Below are positions 16,608 through 25,309 of a stretch of DNA of 64,000 nt, piece after piece. Origin of the DNA: Bin5 sp963662575 (GTDB taxonomy: Bacteria > Chloroflexota > Anaerolineae > Caldilineales > Caldilineaceae); assembly GCA_963662575.1 (NCBI GenBank), contig OY759723.1:4526001-4590000 (forward strand), written 5' to 3'. Under the pieces are notes generated by a model. That model ran no database searches. It worked only from the letters and a program-made list of their open reading frames with translations, and had not been told where the DNA came from. Each line of letters starts with the position of its first letter. The stretch's first letter is position 1. The translations under genes were made by a program, and so were the position numbers.

Positions 16608-18023
16608 ATGGCTTCGTCCGCGAAACCAAACATCGTAGTTCTCGGAATAGACTCGCTGCGGGCCGACCATTTGAGTTGCTACGGCTACGACCGGCTGACC
16701 AGCCCGCGCCTAGACCGCTTTGCCTCGCAGGGCGTCCTCTTTGAGAACACGTTCAGCCCCCATATCCCAACGACCAGCGCCTACTGCATGATGCTGACCG
16801 GCATGGACATCTTCACCACGCAATTGGTGGCGCATCGCCCCAAAGGCCCGCTGCGGCCGGAGGTGAAGACACTGCCCGAAATCTTGCGCGAGCACGGCTA
16901 TAACACAGTCTCGGTCGGTTTTTCAGGCAGAGCCAGCAGCCGCGGCTTCGACGAATATCTGAACTTCACGCAAATGGGCAGTTGGTCGCAGGGCCGTGTG
17001 CCCAAAGCCCAGCGGTTGAACGAGCTGGCCCTGCCCGCGCTCGACAAACTTGTGGCCGCCGACAAACCGTTCTTTCTCTTCCTGCGCCACATGGACCCCC
17101 ATTCGCCTTATCTGCCGCCGCAGCCCTTCGAGCGCATCTTCTACCACGGAGATGAGTGCGACCCCGCAAACCGGTCGATGGACCCGGTCCTTGCCTTCGA
17201 GCCATTCAAGCATACGCTGATCGACATGTTGCCGCCGGGCATCGGCGATCGGGAATATGTGAACGCACAGTATGACGGCTCCATCGCCTCCATGGACGCC
17301 TCCATCCAGTCGATCTTTACCGCGCTCGAAGCGCACGGGCTCTTCGACGAGACCATAGTGGCAATCAACGGCGACCACGGCGAGGAGCTCGACGAACACG
17401 GATACTGGTACGACCACCACGGACTCTATGACAATATACTCCACGTGCCTTTGATGATGCGCTACCCGCCCAAGCTGCCGTCGGGTAACCGCGTGGCCGG
17501 CTACAACCAGCACAAAGACCTGGTCCCGACGCTTCTGGAACTTGCGGAAATCGACGCCGGCATCGACTTCGACGGTCGCTCCTTGCTGCCAATGATCGAA
17601 GGCGAGGTGGCTTCTCATGCGAGCGAATTCTACATCACTGAGTGCGCCTGGATGCGCAAACACGGCTGGCGCACACCCCAATGGAAGCTGATCCGCGCGC
17701 TCGAACCAGACTTTCACTTCATGCCGCCGGTCGAGCTATACAATTTAATCGAAGATCCTGAGGAGAGCTGCAATCTGGCCGAAGAACTGCCAGAAGTGGT
17801 GGCAGCCCTCACCGCGCGCTTGGACGACTGGGTGAGCAAGCGGGAGGCCGAGGCCGGGCTGACCAATCCCATTCATCACCAACCCGGCTGGCACGACGTC
17901 GAGGGCATCGACTATTTCACCAGTTCGCAGCAGGCCTACGACAACCTGCGAATTGGCCGCCCCAGTCAGGAAGCGCTGCAGCGAGAGCGTAGGCAAAAAG
18001 GTCTTGAAGGAAACAAAGAATAA
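16608..18023 (+). CDS. Sulfatase-fold protein lacking the formylglycine cysteine (copy 2)
   Basis: A 471-residue tandem duplicate of the preceding gene, matching along the whole length (GIDSLRADHLSCYGY, HIPTTSAYCMMLTGMD, FLRHMDPHSPYLPP, INGDHGEELDEHG, YDHHGLYDN). It also has Thr at residue 55 in place of the formylglycine cysteine. Retention of every metal motif in both copies while both lack the cysteine indicates a selected, different chemistry rather than decay. The ATG at 16608 is preferred: the frame is open 64 codons further up, but only inside the previous gene. The pair is followed after 78 bp by the sugar isomerase gene, suggesting one transcript. Confidence 0.87.
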   Translation: MASSAKPNIVVLGIDSLRADHLSCYGYDRLTSPRLDRFASQGVLFENTFSPHIPTTSAYCMMLTGMDIFTTQLVAHRPKGPLRPEVKTLPEILREHGYNTVSVGFSGRASSRGFDEYLNFTQMGSWSQGRVPKAQRLNELALPALDKLVAADKPFFLFLRHMDPHSPYLPPQPFERIFYHGDECDPANRSMDPVLAFEPFKHTLIDMLPPGIGDREYVNAQYDGSIASMDASIQSIFTALEAHGLFDETIVAINGDHGEELDEHGYWYDHHGLYDNILHVPLMMRYPPKLPSGNRVAGYNQHKDLVPTLLELAEIDAGIDFDGRSLLPMIEGEVASHASEFYITECAWMRKHGWRTPQWKLIRALEPDFHFMPPVELYNLIEDPEESCNLAEELPEVVAALTARLDDWVSKREAEAGLTNPIHHQPGWHDVEGIDYFTSSQQAYDNLRIGRPSQEALQRERRQKGLEGNKE

Positions 18024-18101
18024 GCCCAGACGATTGGGGACCGCGGCAGCTGCATTGCGACTGGCTGGCCCGCCCGATCGCCTCACATTGGAGCGAGATT
18101 C

Positions 18102-18899
18102 ATGAAACTTGGCGCAAATTCAGTCCTGTTCGGCGGTTACGACATGGAGACCGCCTTCCGCTGCATCGCCCTGGCCGGCTACGACGGCATTGAGGTTGCC
18201 GCTATCGACAGCATGTGCCAGCATCTCGTGCTGGATCGCTGGCAAGAGCTGGCGCCGGAGGTCAGACAGCTGGCTAAGACCTACGAGCTGGAACTGCTGG
18301 CGATGGAACAGCCTAGTCGCGATCGTGACCTCATGGAGAAGGCGATGCAGGCGGCAGTGGAGTGTGGCATCCCTATCGTCAACTGCGGGCCTGGCGGTGA
18401 GAGCGGTAACGAGGAAAGCCTGGTGCAGACCATTGACGAGTTGGGCGCGCTCTCGCTAAAGGCGGAGAAGTACGGCGTAACCCTATGCGTGAAGGCCCAC
18501 GTCGGCGCAAGTATCTTCGACACGCCAACGACTCTGCGGGCGATGGAGGCTATCAATTCACCCAACTTCGGCATCGACATGGACCCTTCGCACATCTACC
18601 GCGCCGACGAGAATCCCGTAGACGCAATCGCGGCGGTGATCAGTCGCGTCAAGCACGTCCACATCCGCGACTGCAAGGGACGTCAGCAGGGGCCGGGCAA
18701 GCCGGAGCTACAGGCCAACGGGCGCGGCGATATCGATCTGGTGGGATACGTAAGCGTCCTGCACGAGAACGGCTACGACGGCCCGCTGAATCTGGAGGTG
18801 ATCGGCGCCCGCGCGTACAGCCTTGAGCAGTGCTGCACCATCGCTGCCGAGAGCCGCGGCCACATGCAGGCATGTCTGCAAGCATGCGGCGCACGTTAA
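18102..18899 (+). CDS. Sugar phosphate isomerase/epimerase (xylose isomerase-like TIM barrel)
   Basis: A 265-residue AP-endonuclease-2-type TIM barrel. Characteristic strands are GYDGIEVAAID, IPIVNCGPGG, NFGIDMDPSHIYR and VKHVHIRDCKG, and the C-terminal GPLNLEVIG holds the usual last metal-binding Glu. Members interconvert ketoses and aldoses or epimerise inositols and keto-sugars using a divalent metal. The gene follows two sulfatase-fold genes and precedes PhyH and Gfo/Idh genes, a common association in sugar and inositol breakdown loci. A TTGGAGCGAG ribosome-binding site precedes the ATG. Confidence 0.88.
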   Translation: MKLGANSVLFGGYDMETAFRCIALAGYDGIEVAAIDSMCQHLVLDRWQELAPEVRQLAKTYELELLAMEQPSRDRDLMEKAMQAAVECGIPIVNCGPGGESGNEESLVQTIDELGALSLKAEKYGVTLCVKAHVGASIFDTPTTLRAMEAINSPNFGIDMDPSHIYRADENPVDAIAAVISRVKHVHIRDCKGRQQGPGKPELQANGRGDIDLVGYVSVLHENGYDGPLNLEVIGARAYSLEQCCTIAAESRGHMQACLQACGAR

Positions 18900-18983
18900 G
18901 TTGCCCCGACAGTTTCCTTATCCGCCACAAGAGGCGGTTGGTTTGTCATTGTCAATTGTCACACTTTTGATGAGGAGAGGTAT

Positions 18984-19772
18984 ATGCTGACTCCAAAACA
19001 GATTGAACAGTTTAATGCCGACGGATTCCTGAATGGCGGTCAGGTCCTGAGCAGCGACGAGGTCGAGGCTCTGCGCGACGAGGTGATGCGCGTCATCGAC
19101 GACCGCGAGCGAGACGACATTCCCCAGCCCGTTCATGTACGCAACATGAGCCGCGACGACAGCAAGTCAGTGTGGCAGATCGTCAATATCTGGGAGGCGA
19201 GCCAGCCCTTCCGGGACCTGATTAGCCGCACGGACATCACGACCGGCATCGCGCAACTGACCGGCGCCAGCGAGCTTCGCATCTGGCACGATCAGATCCA
19301 GTACAAGCCGCAGAAGACAGGGGGCACCACGCACTGGCACCAGGACGCTCCCCTGTGGCCAATCATCCGGCCGATGACCGAAGTGACGGCCTGGGTGGCG
19401 CTGGACGACGCCGACGAATCCAACGGTTGTATGTCGATGGTTCGAGGCTCGCATCAGTGGGGCAACAACATCGAATATCTGCAGCAGTTGGAAGAGATCG
19501 ATGCGATGCCGACTGAACACCAGGGCCAGGCGCTACGGGTGGCGAGCTGTCCGGTAAAGAAGGGCGAAGTCCACTTTCATCACTCTCTCACGTGGCATGG
19601 CTCTCACGACAACCACAGCGACCGCCCGCGGAGGGCGATTGCGTTGCACTACATGACGAACGAGACCTATTTCGTTGCCAGCGGCGAGCATGTCATGAAA
19701 AAGTTCGTTGAGGTAGATGACGGCGAACAGATGCGGGGCAAGCACTTCCCGCAGGTATATCCGAACGGCTGA
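18984..19772 (+). CDS. PhyH-family Fe(II)/2-oxoglutarate oxygenase
   Basis: A 262-residue oxygenase with LTPKQIEQFNADGFL at the start, the HWHQDAPLWP iron motif (HxD), a MVRGSHQWG turn and FHHSLTWHGSHDN holding the distal His. This is the canonical PhyH layout, so activity is likely; the substrate is unknown. A GAGGAGAGG ribosome-binding site precedes the ATG. Three close TTGTCA-type motifs lie at about 18942-18961, and one can be read as the -35 of a weak promoter. It sits between a sugar isomerase and a Gfo/Idh dehydrogenase in the same direction. Confidence 0.9.
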   Translation: MLTPKQIEQFNADGFLNGGQVLSSDEVEALRDEVMRVIDDRERDDIPQPVHVRNMSRDDSKSVWQIVNIWEASQPFRDLISRTDITTGIAQLTGASELRIWHDQIQYKPQKTGGTTHWHQDAPLWPIIRPMTEVTAWVALDDADESNGCMSMVRGSHQWGNNIEYLQQLEEIDAMPTEHQGQALRVASCPVKKGEVHFHHSLTWHGSHDNHSDRPRRAIALHYMTNETYFVASGEHVMKKFVEVDDGEQMRGKHFPQVYPNG

Positions 19773-19881
19773 ACGCCCTGTAAACTGACTGCGAGGCGGC
19801 TGCGAATGCACGTCTGTCAGGCTGGTCTTGCGTGCGAGAAACGGGAAGAACTGACGCCATAATGTGAGCGGAGATCGTCAC

Positions 19882-21147
19882 ATGGTCCGAATCGGTATTG
19901 TTGGCTGCGGCCGCATCCTTAACGCCCATCTTCAAGGCTACCGGCTTCTGCGCGAGGCCGGAATAGACGATTTCAGAATCACCGCGTTGTGCGCCCGCAA
20001 AGAGGACGACGCGCTGATGTTCCGCAAGCGGGGCGAAGGGCCGACGCCGCGCGCGGCGGTGCTGGCGCCGGAGACGGGGGACCCGCTGGCTGCGCCGCAC
20101 ATCTATCTGGACGAGTTTCAACCTGACACAGATGTTGCGGTCTTCACGGACTACAGGGAGATGATTGCGGCGGGTGTGGTCGATGCAGTCAACGATTTTA
20201 CGACGTTGTCGATGCACCATCAGATCGGGGCCGCCGCGTTTGACGCCGGACTGCACCTGCTGGTGCAGAAGCCGCTGGCGATCTCAGTCGCTGCGGGCCG
20301 CCTACTTGTGGAAAGGGCTAAGGCAGAAGGATTGACGCTCGGCTTGTTCGAAAACGTACGCCAGTCGGCCGGTACGCGAGCGGCTGCGTGGGCCATACGT
20401 CAGGGCCTGATCGGCGACCTGCAACTGGCGTTGTTGGGCGGGATCGGCGGGCTTTGGTCGCCGGACAAGATCGTGGGGGAAACGCCGTGGCGTCATCGTA
20501 AGCTCGAAGGCGCGGGCGGCGGCGCGATTGATATCGGCGTGCACGTCATGCATATGATCCGCTACATCTGCGGCGAAGTGGCGGCTGTGAGCGGCACTGT
20601 GCGCACGTTCGAGCCGACGCGCTATCTGTACGGCGACCCCGCGGCTGGGCCGGCAGTTGAGGCAAACGTGGACGACACCTATCTGGCGACCGTCACGTGC
20701 GAGGGCGGTGCGCTGGCGCAGCTCATGTGGTCCTGGGGGGGTCACGGTGAGGAGACCGCGATTCCCGGGGCGCCGGTTTTCTATGGCAGTGAAGGGTGCA
20801 TAAAGGGCGGAGAAATCATCTCCGACAGTGGCAGCCGCAGCAATCTGCAGGACACATTCTGGGCCGAAGCTGACCCGGCCCTGCTGGACGTCCAGTTTCC
20901 GAAGGTGGGACCGAACGAGACGCGCCTGACCGATCCCTTTGCCATCCAGCAGTATGACTGGCTGGATGCCATCGCCCGCGGCGGACAGCCGGAGACTGAT
21001 GGGGAAGAGGGCCTGCGTGACCTGGCGGCTGCGTTTGGTATGATTGAGTCTTCGTTCCTGGGCCGCACCGTTACGATGGCTGAGCTTCTTTCGGGTGAAG
21101 TGTCCGGCTATCAGCAGGAGATCGATGACCACTTTGGTCTTGCATAG
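19882..21147 (+). CDS. Gfo/Idh/MocA-family oxidoreductase, QKP variant
   Basis: About 421 residues. The N-terminus RIGIVGCGRILNAH is the nucleotide-binding Rossmann turn; the usual EKP motif is QKP here (LLVQKPLAIS), and the C-terminal domain has GGGAIDIGVHVMHM. Members oxidise sugars or inositols with NAD(P). The ATG at 19882 is chosen over the in-frame GTG at 19864 because GCGGAG lies 8 bases before it and the Rossmann strand follows at once. The protein is longer than the usual 330-390 residues owing to an insertion at about 45-80 (acidic, DALMFRKRGEGPTPR). It ends a run of same-strand catabolic genes. Confidence 0.87.
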   Translation: MVRIGIVGCGRILNAHLQGYRLLREAGIDDFRITALCARKEDDALMFRKRGEGPTPRAAVLAPETGDPLAAPHIYLDEFQPDTDVAVFTDYREMIAAGVVDAVNDFTTLSMHHQIGAAAFDAGLHLLVQKPLAISVAAGRLLVERAKAEGLTLGLFENVRQSAGTRAAAWAIRQGLIGDLQLALLGGIGGLWSPDKIVGETPWRHRKLEGAGGGAIDIGVHVMHMIRYICGEVAAVSGTVRTFEPTRYLYGDPAAGPAVEANVDDTYLATVTCEGGALAQLMWSWGGHGEETAIPGAPVFYGSEGCIKGGEIISDSGSRSNLQDTFWAEADPALLDVQFPKVGPNETRLTDPFAIQQYDWLDAIARGGQPETDGEEGLRDLAAAFGMIESSFLGRTVTMAELLSGEVSGYQQEIDDHFGLA

Positions 21148-21274
21148 ATCGAAGAGGCTCGGATCCTCGGGCTGTCGAAGGGAAACTTCCGACGAGACAT
21201 TTCGTGAACTGCGGCTAGCTCGGTGAGTTCAAAGTTTATCGTTCTTGTTTCTGGTTCACATTGTCTGGTCATAC

Positions 21275-21472
21275 ATGCCGCGAAAGATACGTGAACTTAT
21301 CAGCGATCTTGAGAGAGCCGGGTTTGTAAGCCAGGGAGGGAAGGGAAGTCATAGGAAATTCTTTCACCCTGAACTACCAAGACCGGTCGTCCTGTCCGGG
21401 CAGCCCGGGGCGGACGCAAAACGGTATCAGGAAAAATTGGTGAGTGTGGCAATCGAGGAGACGAGAAAGTGA
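21275..21472 (+). CDS. hicA: HicA-type mRNA interferase toxin
   Basis: A 65-residue dsRBD-like protein: PRKIRELISDLERAGFVSQGG then KGSHRKFFHP, with the catalytic His of HicA toxins in the GSHRKF motif, and an end rich in charged residues. HicA cleaves mRNA and tmRNA. The frame overlaps the hicB start by 4 bp. The ATG at 21275 begins the family-typical MPRKIRE sequence; the frame extends ten codons upstream without family resemblance. Confidence 0.88.
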   Translation: MPRKIRELISDLERAGFVSQGGKGSHRKFFHPELPRPVVLSGQPGADAKRYQEKLVSVAIEETRK

Positions 21473-21708
21473 AGACCAGCGCCCTCTATGTGAAGATCGT
21501 GGAATGGTCAGAAGAAGATAACTGCTATGTCGGCAGTTGTCCCGGACTTTTCTACGGAGGATGTCATGGCGAAGACGAAAGGGAGGTTTTCGCTGAACTT
21601 TGCCGAATCGTTGAAGAGACGATTGAACTCTATAGAGGGGAAGGTAAGCCATTGCCGTCTCCGACATCAGGTAAGGACTATGCAAACAGAATGCTGGAAC
21701 TTGCCTGA
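21469..21708 (+). CDS. hicB: HicB-type antitoxin
   Basis: A 79-residue protein starting at a GTG inside the end of hicA. VKIVEWSEEDNCYVGSCPGLFYGGCHGEDEREVFAELCRIVEE is the partially degraded RNase H fold typical of HicB (the GxCPGL segment is diagnostic). No DNA-binding tail is visible after the fold, so autoregulation may depend on another factor, as seen for short HicB forms. Toxin-first gene order is normal for hicAB. Confidence 0.88.
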   Translation: MKTSALYVKIVEWSEEDNCYVGSCPGLFYGGCHGEDEREVFAELCRIVEETIELYRGEGKPLPSPTSGKDYANRMLELA

Positions 21709-21798
21709 AAGTGTGGTCCAGCACTGACCATTGGTTTCAATCGGTTAGACTGAGAATCCAGTAGCATTTACGGGATAGGCCAAAAAGAGAATATTCTT

Positions 21799-22812
21799 AT
21801 GAAACGTGTCGGAATCGTGGGAGCAGGTGGGATTTCCAGAACGCACGCTGACCGCTGGAATCAGATGCCGGGTGTTGAGCTTGCCGGTTTCTATGACATT
21901 ATAGAGGATGCTGCGCAGCGTGCGGTCCAGCGATCGGGTGGCAAGGTATTCGGCAGCATGAATGAACTGTTCGATGCCGTTGATTATGTGGACGTATGTA
22001 CGCCAGGCACGGCCCATGTCGAGCCGGTCATCGCAGCGCTCGAGGCCGGGATACCAACCGTCTGCGAGAAGCCGCTTGCCAACAGCGTGGCTGACTGCGA
22101 GAGGATCGTCGAAGTCGCCGAGCGCACGGGTACGCCCCTGTTTGTGGCGATGGTCGTGCGTTTCTTCCCTCAGTTCGCAAAGGCCAAGGAGGTGCTGGAT
22201 AGCGGGGCAAGAGGCGCGCCTGGCGTGATTCGCACTGTCCGCAGCGGCAGTTACCCTGACGGGGGTTCAGGTTGGCGGAAGGGTCTTGCGATAACTAGCT
22301 ACTATGCCGACTTTGCGCAGAGTGGGGGCGTTCTGTTGGATCTCTGCATCCACGACATCGATTACCAGCGCTGGTGTTTCGGAGAGGTTGAACGGGTTTT
22401 TGCGCGCGGCATGATGTTCGCGGGTAAAGAACCCAAAGATCACGCCTTGCTTACACTGCGTTTCGCCAACGGCGCGGTCGGCCATATCGAAGGCAGCTGG
22501 TCCTATCCCCGCGGCCGATCCTCTTCTCGAATTGAGATTGCTGGTACCGGCGGCATACTCGAATGGGATTCGAGGACGCGGCCGCCCGTGGAAGTCGCCC
22601 TTGCGCAGGAAGACGGGTCGCTCGCTTCCTCCGGCAGTTCACCTACCGCTCCCCAGGATGATCCCTACTACGCGGAACTGGCACACTTTGTCCGCAGCAC
22701 GGAAGCGAAAGAGCCATTCATCGTAACACCGTACGACGGCTTGATGGCGGTTAAGATTTCACGGGCCGCTATTGAGAGCCTGGAGACAGGAAAGCCGGTC
22801 AATATCAGCTGA
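21799..22812 (+). CDS. Gfo/Idh/MocA-family oxidoreductase
   Basis: A 337-residue protein with RVGIVGAGGISRTHADRW at the N-terminus, CEKPLANS (canonical EKP with catalytic Lys) and GGVLLDLCIHDIDYQRWCFG, where D and H of the active site are present. It should be an NAD(P)-dependent sugar or polyol dehydrogenase. An AAAAAGAGA sequence precedes the ATG. A second Gfo/Idh gene follows after about 110 bp in the same direction, and a hicAB pair lies upstream. Confidence 0.9.
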   Translation: MKRVGIVGAGGISRTHADRWNQMPGVELAGFYDIIEDAAQRAVQRSGGKVFGSMNELFDAVDYVDVCTPGTAHVEPVIAALEAGIPTVCEKPLANSVADCERIVEVAERTGTPLFVAMVVRFFPQFAKAKEVLDSGARGAPGVIRTVRSGSYPDGGSGWRKGLAITSYYADFAQSGGVLLDLCIHDIDYQRWCFGEVERVFARGMMFAGKEPKDHALLTLRFANGAVGHIEGSWSYPRGRSSSRIEIAGTGGILEWDSRTRPPVEVALAQEDGSLASSGSSPTAPQDDPYYAELAHFVRSTEAKEPFIVTPYDGLMAVKISRAAIESLETGKPVNIS

Positions 22813-22923
22813 GGCCTCGCAGTGCAATCATAATGCTGCCATTTCTGTGCTGGCAGTACTCTAAGATGCAGTTGACTTACTTCATTTATCAACCCGTACG
22901 ACATACCGAAGAAGGATAAGCCG

Positions 22924-23940
22924 GTGACTCGCGAACTCGAACCTTTGACTGAAGTCCGTCTTGGCATGTTCAGCTTTGCCCATATGCACGCTGCCAGCTA
23001 CATCCACTTCCTTGCGCAGATGGAAGGCGTGACGATCGCAGGCATCTACGACGATGACTATGATCGGGGTGGCCGCATTGCCGCCCAGTACAATGTCCCT
23101 TATTTCAGAAGGACGGATGGCCTCCTTGACCAGCAGTTGGACGGGGCTATCATTTGTTCCGAGAATGTACATCATGCTCCCCTCGTTCTTCAGGCTGCCG
23201 GCCGCGTCCGAGCCATCTTGTGCGAAAAACCAATCGCCACTACCGCCAGCGATGGTCAGACGATGATCGACCGCTGCCGCGAGACAGGCACGAAGCTGCA
23301 GATCGCCTTTCCCATGCGTTTCGCGCCGCCGGTGATAGAGCTGAAACAGCAGCTCGACGCGGGCGTGCTGGGCGAAATCTACAGCGTCAAGAGCACCAAT
23401 CACGGCTCGATGCCTGGTGGCTGGTTCGCTGATAACAAACTGGCCGGCGGCGGCGCGGTAATGGACCATACCGTCCACGTGGTCGACCTGCTGCGCTGGT
23501 TCTGGGATACGGAGGTGGAAGAGATCTACGCCGAGGTCGGCCGCGAACTATTGTATCCCGGCTTGGGCATCGACGATGTGGGGCTGCTGAGTTTTCGGCT
23601 GGCCAACGGCGTCTTTGGCACGCTCGACACCAGTTGGTCGCGGCCACCAAGCTATCCAACCTGGGGAGACGTGAAGTTGGATGTCCTCGGCGAACAGGGA
23701 CTAATATCTGTCGATGCCTTCGAGCAGAATCTCCAGGTCAGTTCAAACGAAGCGGGCAAAACGTCCGACGTCAATTGGGGCAGCAGCGGTGACGAAGGGT
23801 TGGTGGCCGATTTCGTGGCCATGATACGCGAGGACCGGGGGCCGTCTGTAAGCGGAGAGGACGGTCAACGTGCTCTGGAAGTCGCCCTGGCAGCCTACGA
23901 GTCAGCCCGGCGGACGGAGCCGCTGACGTTACCAATCTGA
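22924..23940 (+). CDS. Gfo/Idh/MocA-family oxidoreductase with altered nucleotide-binding turn
   Basis: A 338-residue protein starting at GTG 22924, supported by a GAAGAAGGA site upstream. The C-terminal half is standard (CEKPIATT, GGGAVMDHTVHVVDLLRWFW), but the N-terminal turn reads RLGMFSFAHMHAASY instead of GxGxxG, so NAD(P) binding could be altered or tight. It also shares the family beta-sheet (YDDDYDRGGRIAAQYNVP). It is probably transcribed together with the gene before it. Confidence 0.85.
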   Translation: MTRELEPLTEVRLGMFSFAHMHAASYIHFLAQMEGVTIAGIYDDDYDRGGRIAAQYNVPYFRRTDGLLDQQLDGAIICSENVHHAPLVLQAAGRVRAILCEKPIATTASDGQTMIDRCRETGTKLQIAFPMRFAPPVIELKQQLDAGVLGEIYSVKSTNHGSMPGGWFADNKLAGGGAVMDHTVHVVDLLRWFWDTEVEEIYAEVGRELLYPGLGIDDVGLLSFRLANGVFGTLDTSWSRPPSYPTWGDVKLDVLGEQGLISVDAFEQNLQVSSNEAGKTSDVNWGSSGDEGLVADFVAMIREDRGPSVSGEDGQRALEVALAAYESARRTEPLTLPI

Positions 23941-24114
23941 GATCTATGAACGCAGCCTTCTCTCCAGCACAGGGATAAGGCAATTCAAATGCTGTCGCTC
24001 TTCCGAGAGCAAGCCTGCTGACTCTCCCGAGAGATCATCTCTCCAACGAGTCGGCAATACTTCTCACCGGTTCCTTCATTGACCGCAGGATGATTTCTTC
24101 CACACACTTGAGAT

Positions 24115-24678
24115 ATGCTCTCCATGAATCCGAATGCTGCAGCACGTGCACGCGCCCTTTTTCAAGAAAACCCACTTTTTTTCGACACCGAAACGACGGG
24201 GCTAAACACCTCGGCCGAAATTGTTGAGGTTGGCATTGTCGACGCGGAGGGAAATACTATTCTGGAGAGTCTCGTCCGCCCTTGCCTACGGATTCCGTCA
24301 GACGCCGTCGCCGTTCACGGTATTTCCAATCAGATGGTAAGAGAAGCGCCTACATGGGCGGAACTCTGGCCGGAGGTCAGCCAACTGTTCAGCGGGAAGC
24401 GCGTCGGTATTTTCAACGCCGACTTTGACCTGAGGATGATGCGGCAGTCGCATCAACAACATGGCTTGTCATGGGAAGATATGGGAGGGAACGCCTTCTG
24501 TGTGATGAAGATGTACGCACGGTACTATGGCGACAAGCGAGGCATAAAGGACGCCAAGTGGCAAAGTCTGCAGAAGGCGGGCCGGCAGTGCGGCATCGCT
24601 CTACCAAACAGCCACAGAGCGGTAGATGATGCCCGCCTGGCCTGTGCGGTATTTCGGCACATGGCGAGACTTTCTTAA
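24115..24678 (+). CDS. DEDDh 3'-5' exonuclease (DnaQ-like)
   Basis: A 187-residue nuclease with all four acidic motifs plus His: FFDTETTGL (ExoI), NADFDLRMM (ExoII), and HRAVDDARLACAVF (ExoIII, H....D). These use two metals to digest DNA or RNA from the 3' end. At this length it is a stand-alone exonuclease rather than a polymerase subunit. Two in-frame starts, 24115 and 24124, both lack a clear ribosome-binding site; the first is used. A Nudix hydrolase gene follows after 39 bp on the same strand. Confidence 0.88.
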   Translation: MLSMNPNAAARARALFQENPLFFDTETTGLNTSAEIVEVGIVDAEGNTILESLVRPCLRIPSDAVAVHGISNQMVREAPTWAELWPEVSQLFSGKRVGIFNADFDLRMMRQSHQQHGLSWEDMGGNAFCVMKMYARYYGDKRGIKDAKWQSLQKAGRQCGIALPNSHRAVDDARLACAVFRHMARLS

Positions 24679-24717
24679 TTTCTTTGAATCCGGTGGCTGC
24701 AGTCTTACCAGTCCAAT

Positions 24718-25269
24718 ATGGACCAAGCACTTGAAAGATTTCTGAAAGGGAGAACGCCCTTAGCTGAAGAAGAGATGGACTGGTCCGGGGGCGGGTTAGA
24801 GCTAGTTCAGACACGGTATACATATGCACTGGACGAAGCGGCTTCTCCTCCGCTTGCCCTGGTTACGTCGGTGAGGGCGCTCCTGACGCGCGGCCCGGAA
24901 ATAATGGTTATGCGGGATCCGGGAGGCGAGCATATCGTACCCGGCGGGCGCATTGACGAAGGTGAAGGTCTGCTGGAAGCACTGAAGCGCGAACTTCTGG
25001 AGGAAACGGGCTGGACTGTCCGAGGTGAACCGGCGCTTATCGGTCTGTTCCACTACCACATCCACTCACCCAAGCCAACAGATTATCGGTACCCTTACCC
25101 AGACTTTCTGCAACTGATTTGCGGAGCAGAGGCGGACAGCCATTTCTCTGAAGCAATGGAGGTCGGCGGCTTTGAGTTGGGTGCGGAGTTACGTCCGCTC
25201 GAGGTGGTTCAGCAGTTGACACTCTCGATTGGGGAGATTGCACTACTGCAGTTGAGCAGAGTTAGCTGA
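24718..25269 (+). CDS. Nudix hydrolase
   Basis: A 183-residue protein containing a complete Nudix box, GRIDEGEGLLEALKREL plus LEETGW, at about residues 78-101. Nudix enzymes hydrolyse nucleoside diphosphates linked to another moiety, for instance oxidised nucleotides or nucleotide sugars; the specific substrate is not readable. The flanking segments, such as HYHIHSPKPTDYRYPYPDF, look like a substrate-specific extension. It follows the exonuclease in the same direction and converges with the HtrA-like gene. Confidence 0.88.
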   Translation: MDQALERFLKGRTPLAEEEMDWSGGGLELVQTRYTYALDEAASPPLALVTSVRALLTRGPEIMVMRDPGGEHIVPGGRIDEGEGLLEALKRELLEETGWTVRGEPALIGLFHYHIHSPKPTDYRYPYPDFLQLICGAEADSHFSEAMEVGGFELGAELRPLEVVQQLTLSIGEIALLQLSRVS

Positions 25270-25309
25270 CAAAAATGTTTGTACATTGTAAGCAGAACTT
25301 CTCCTCGAA

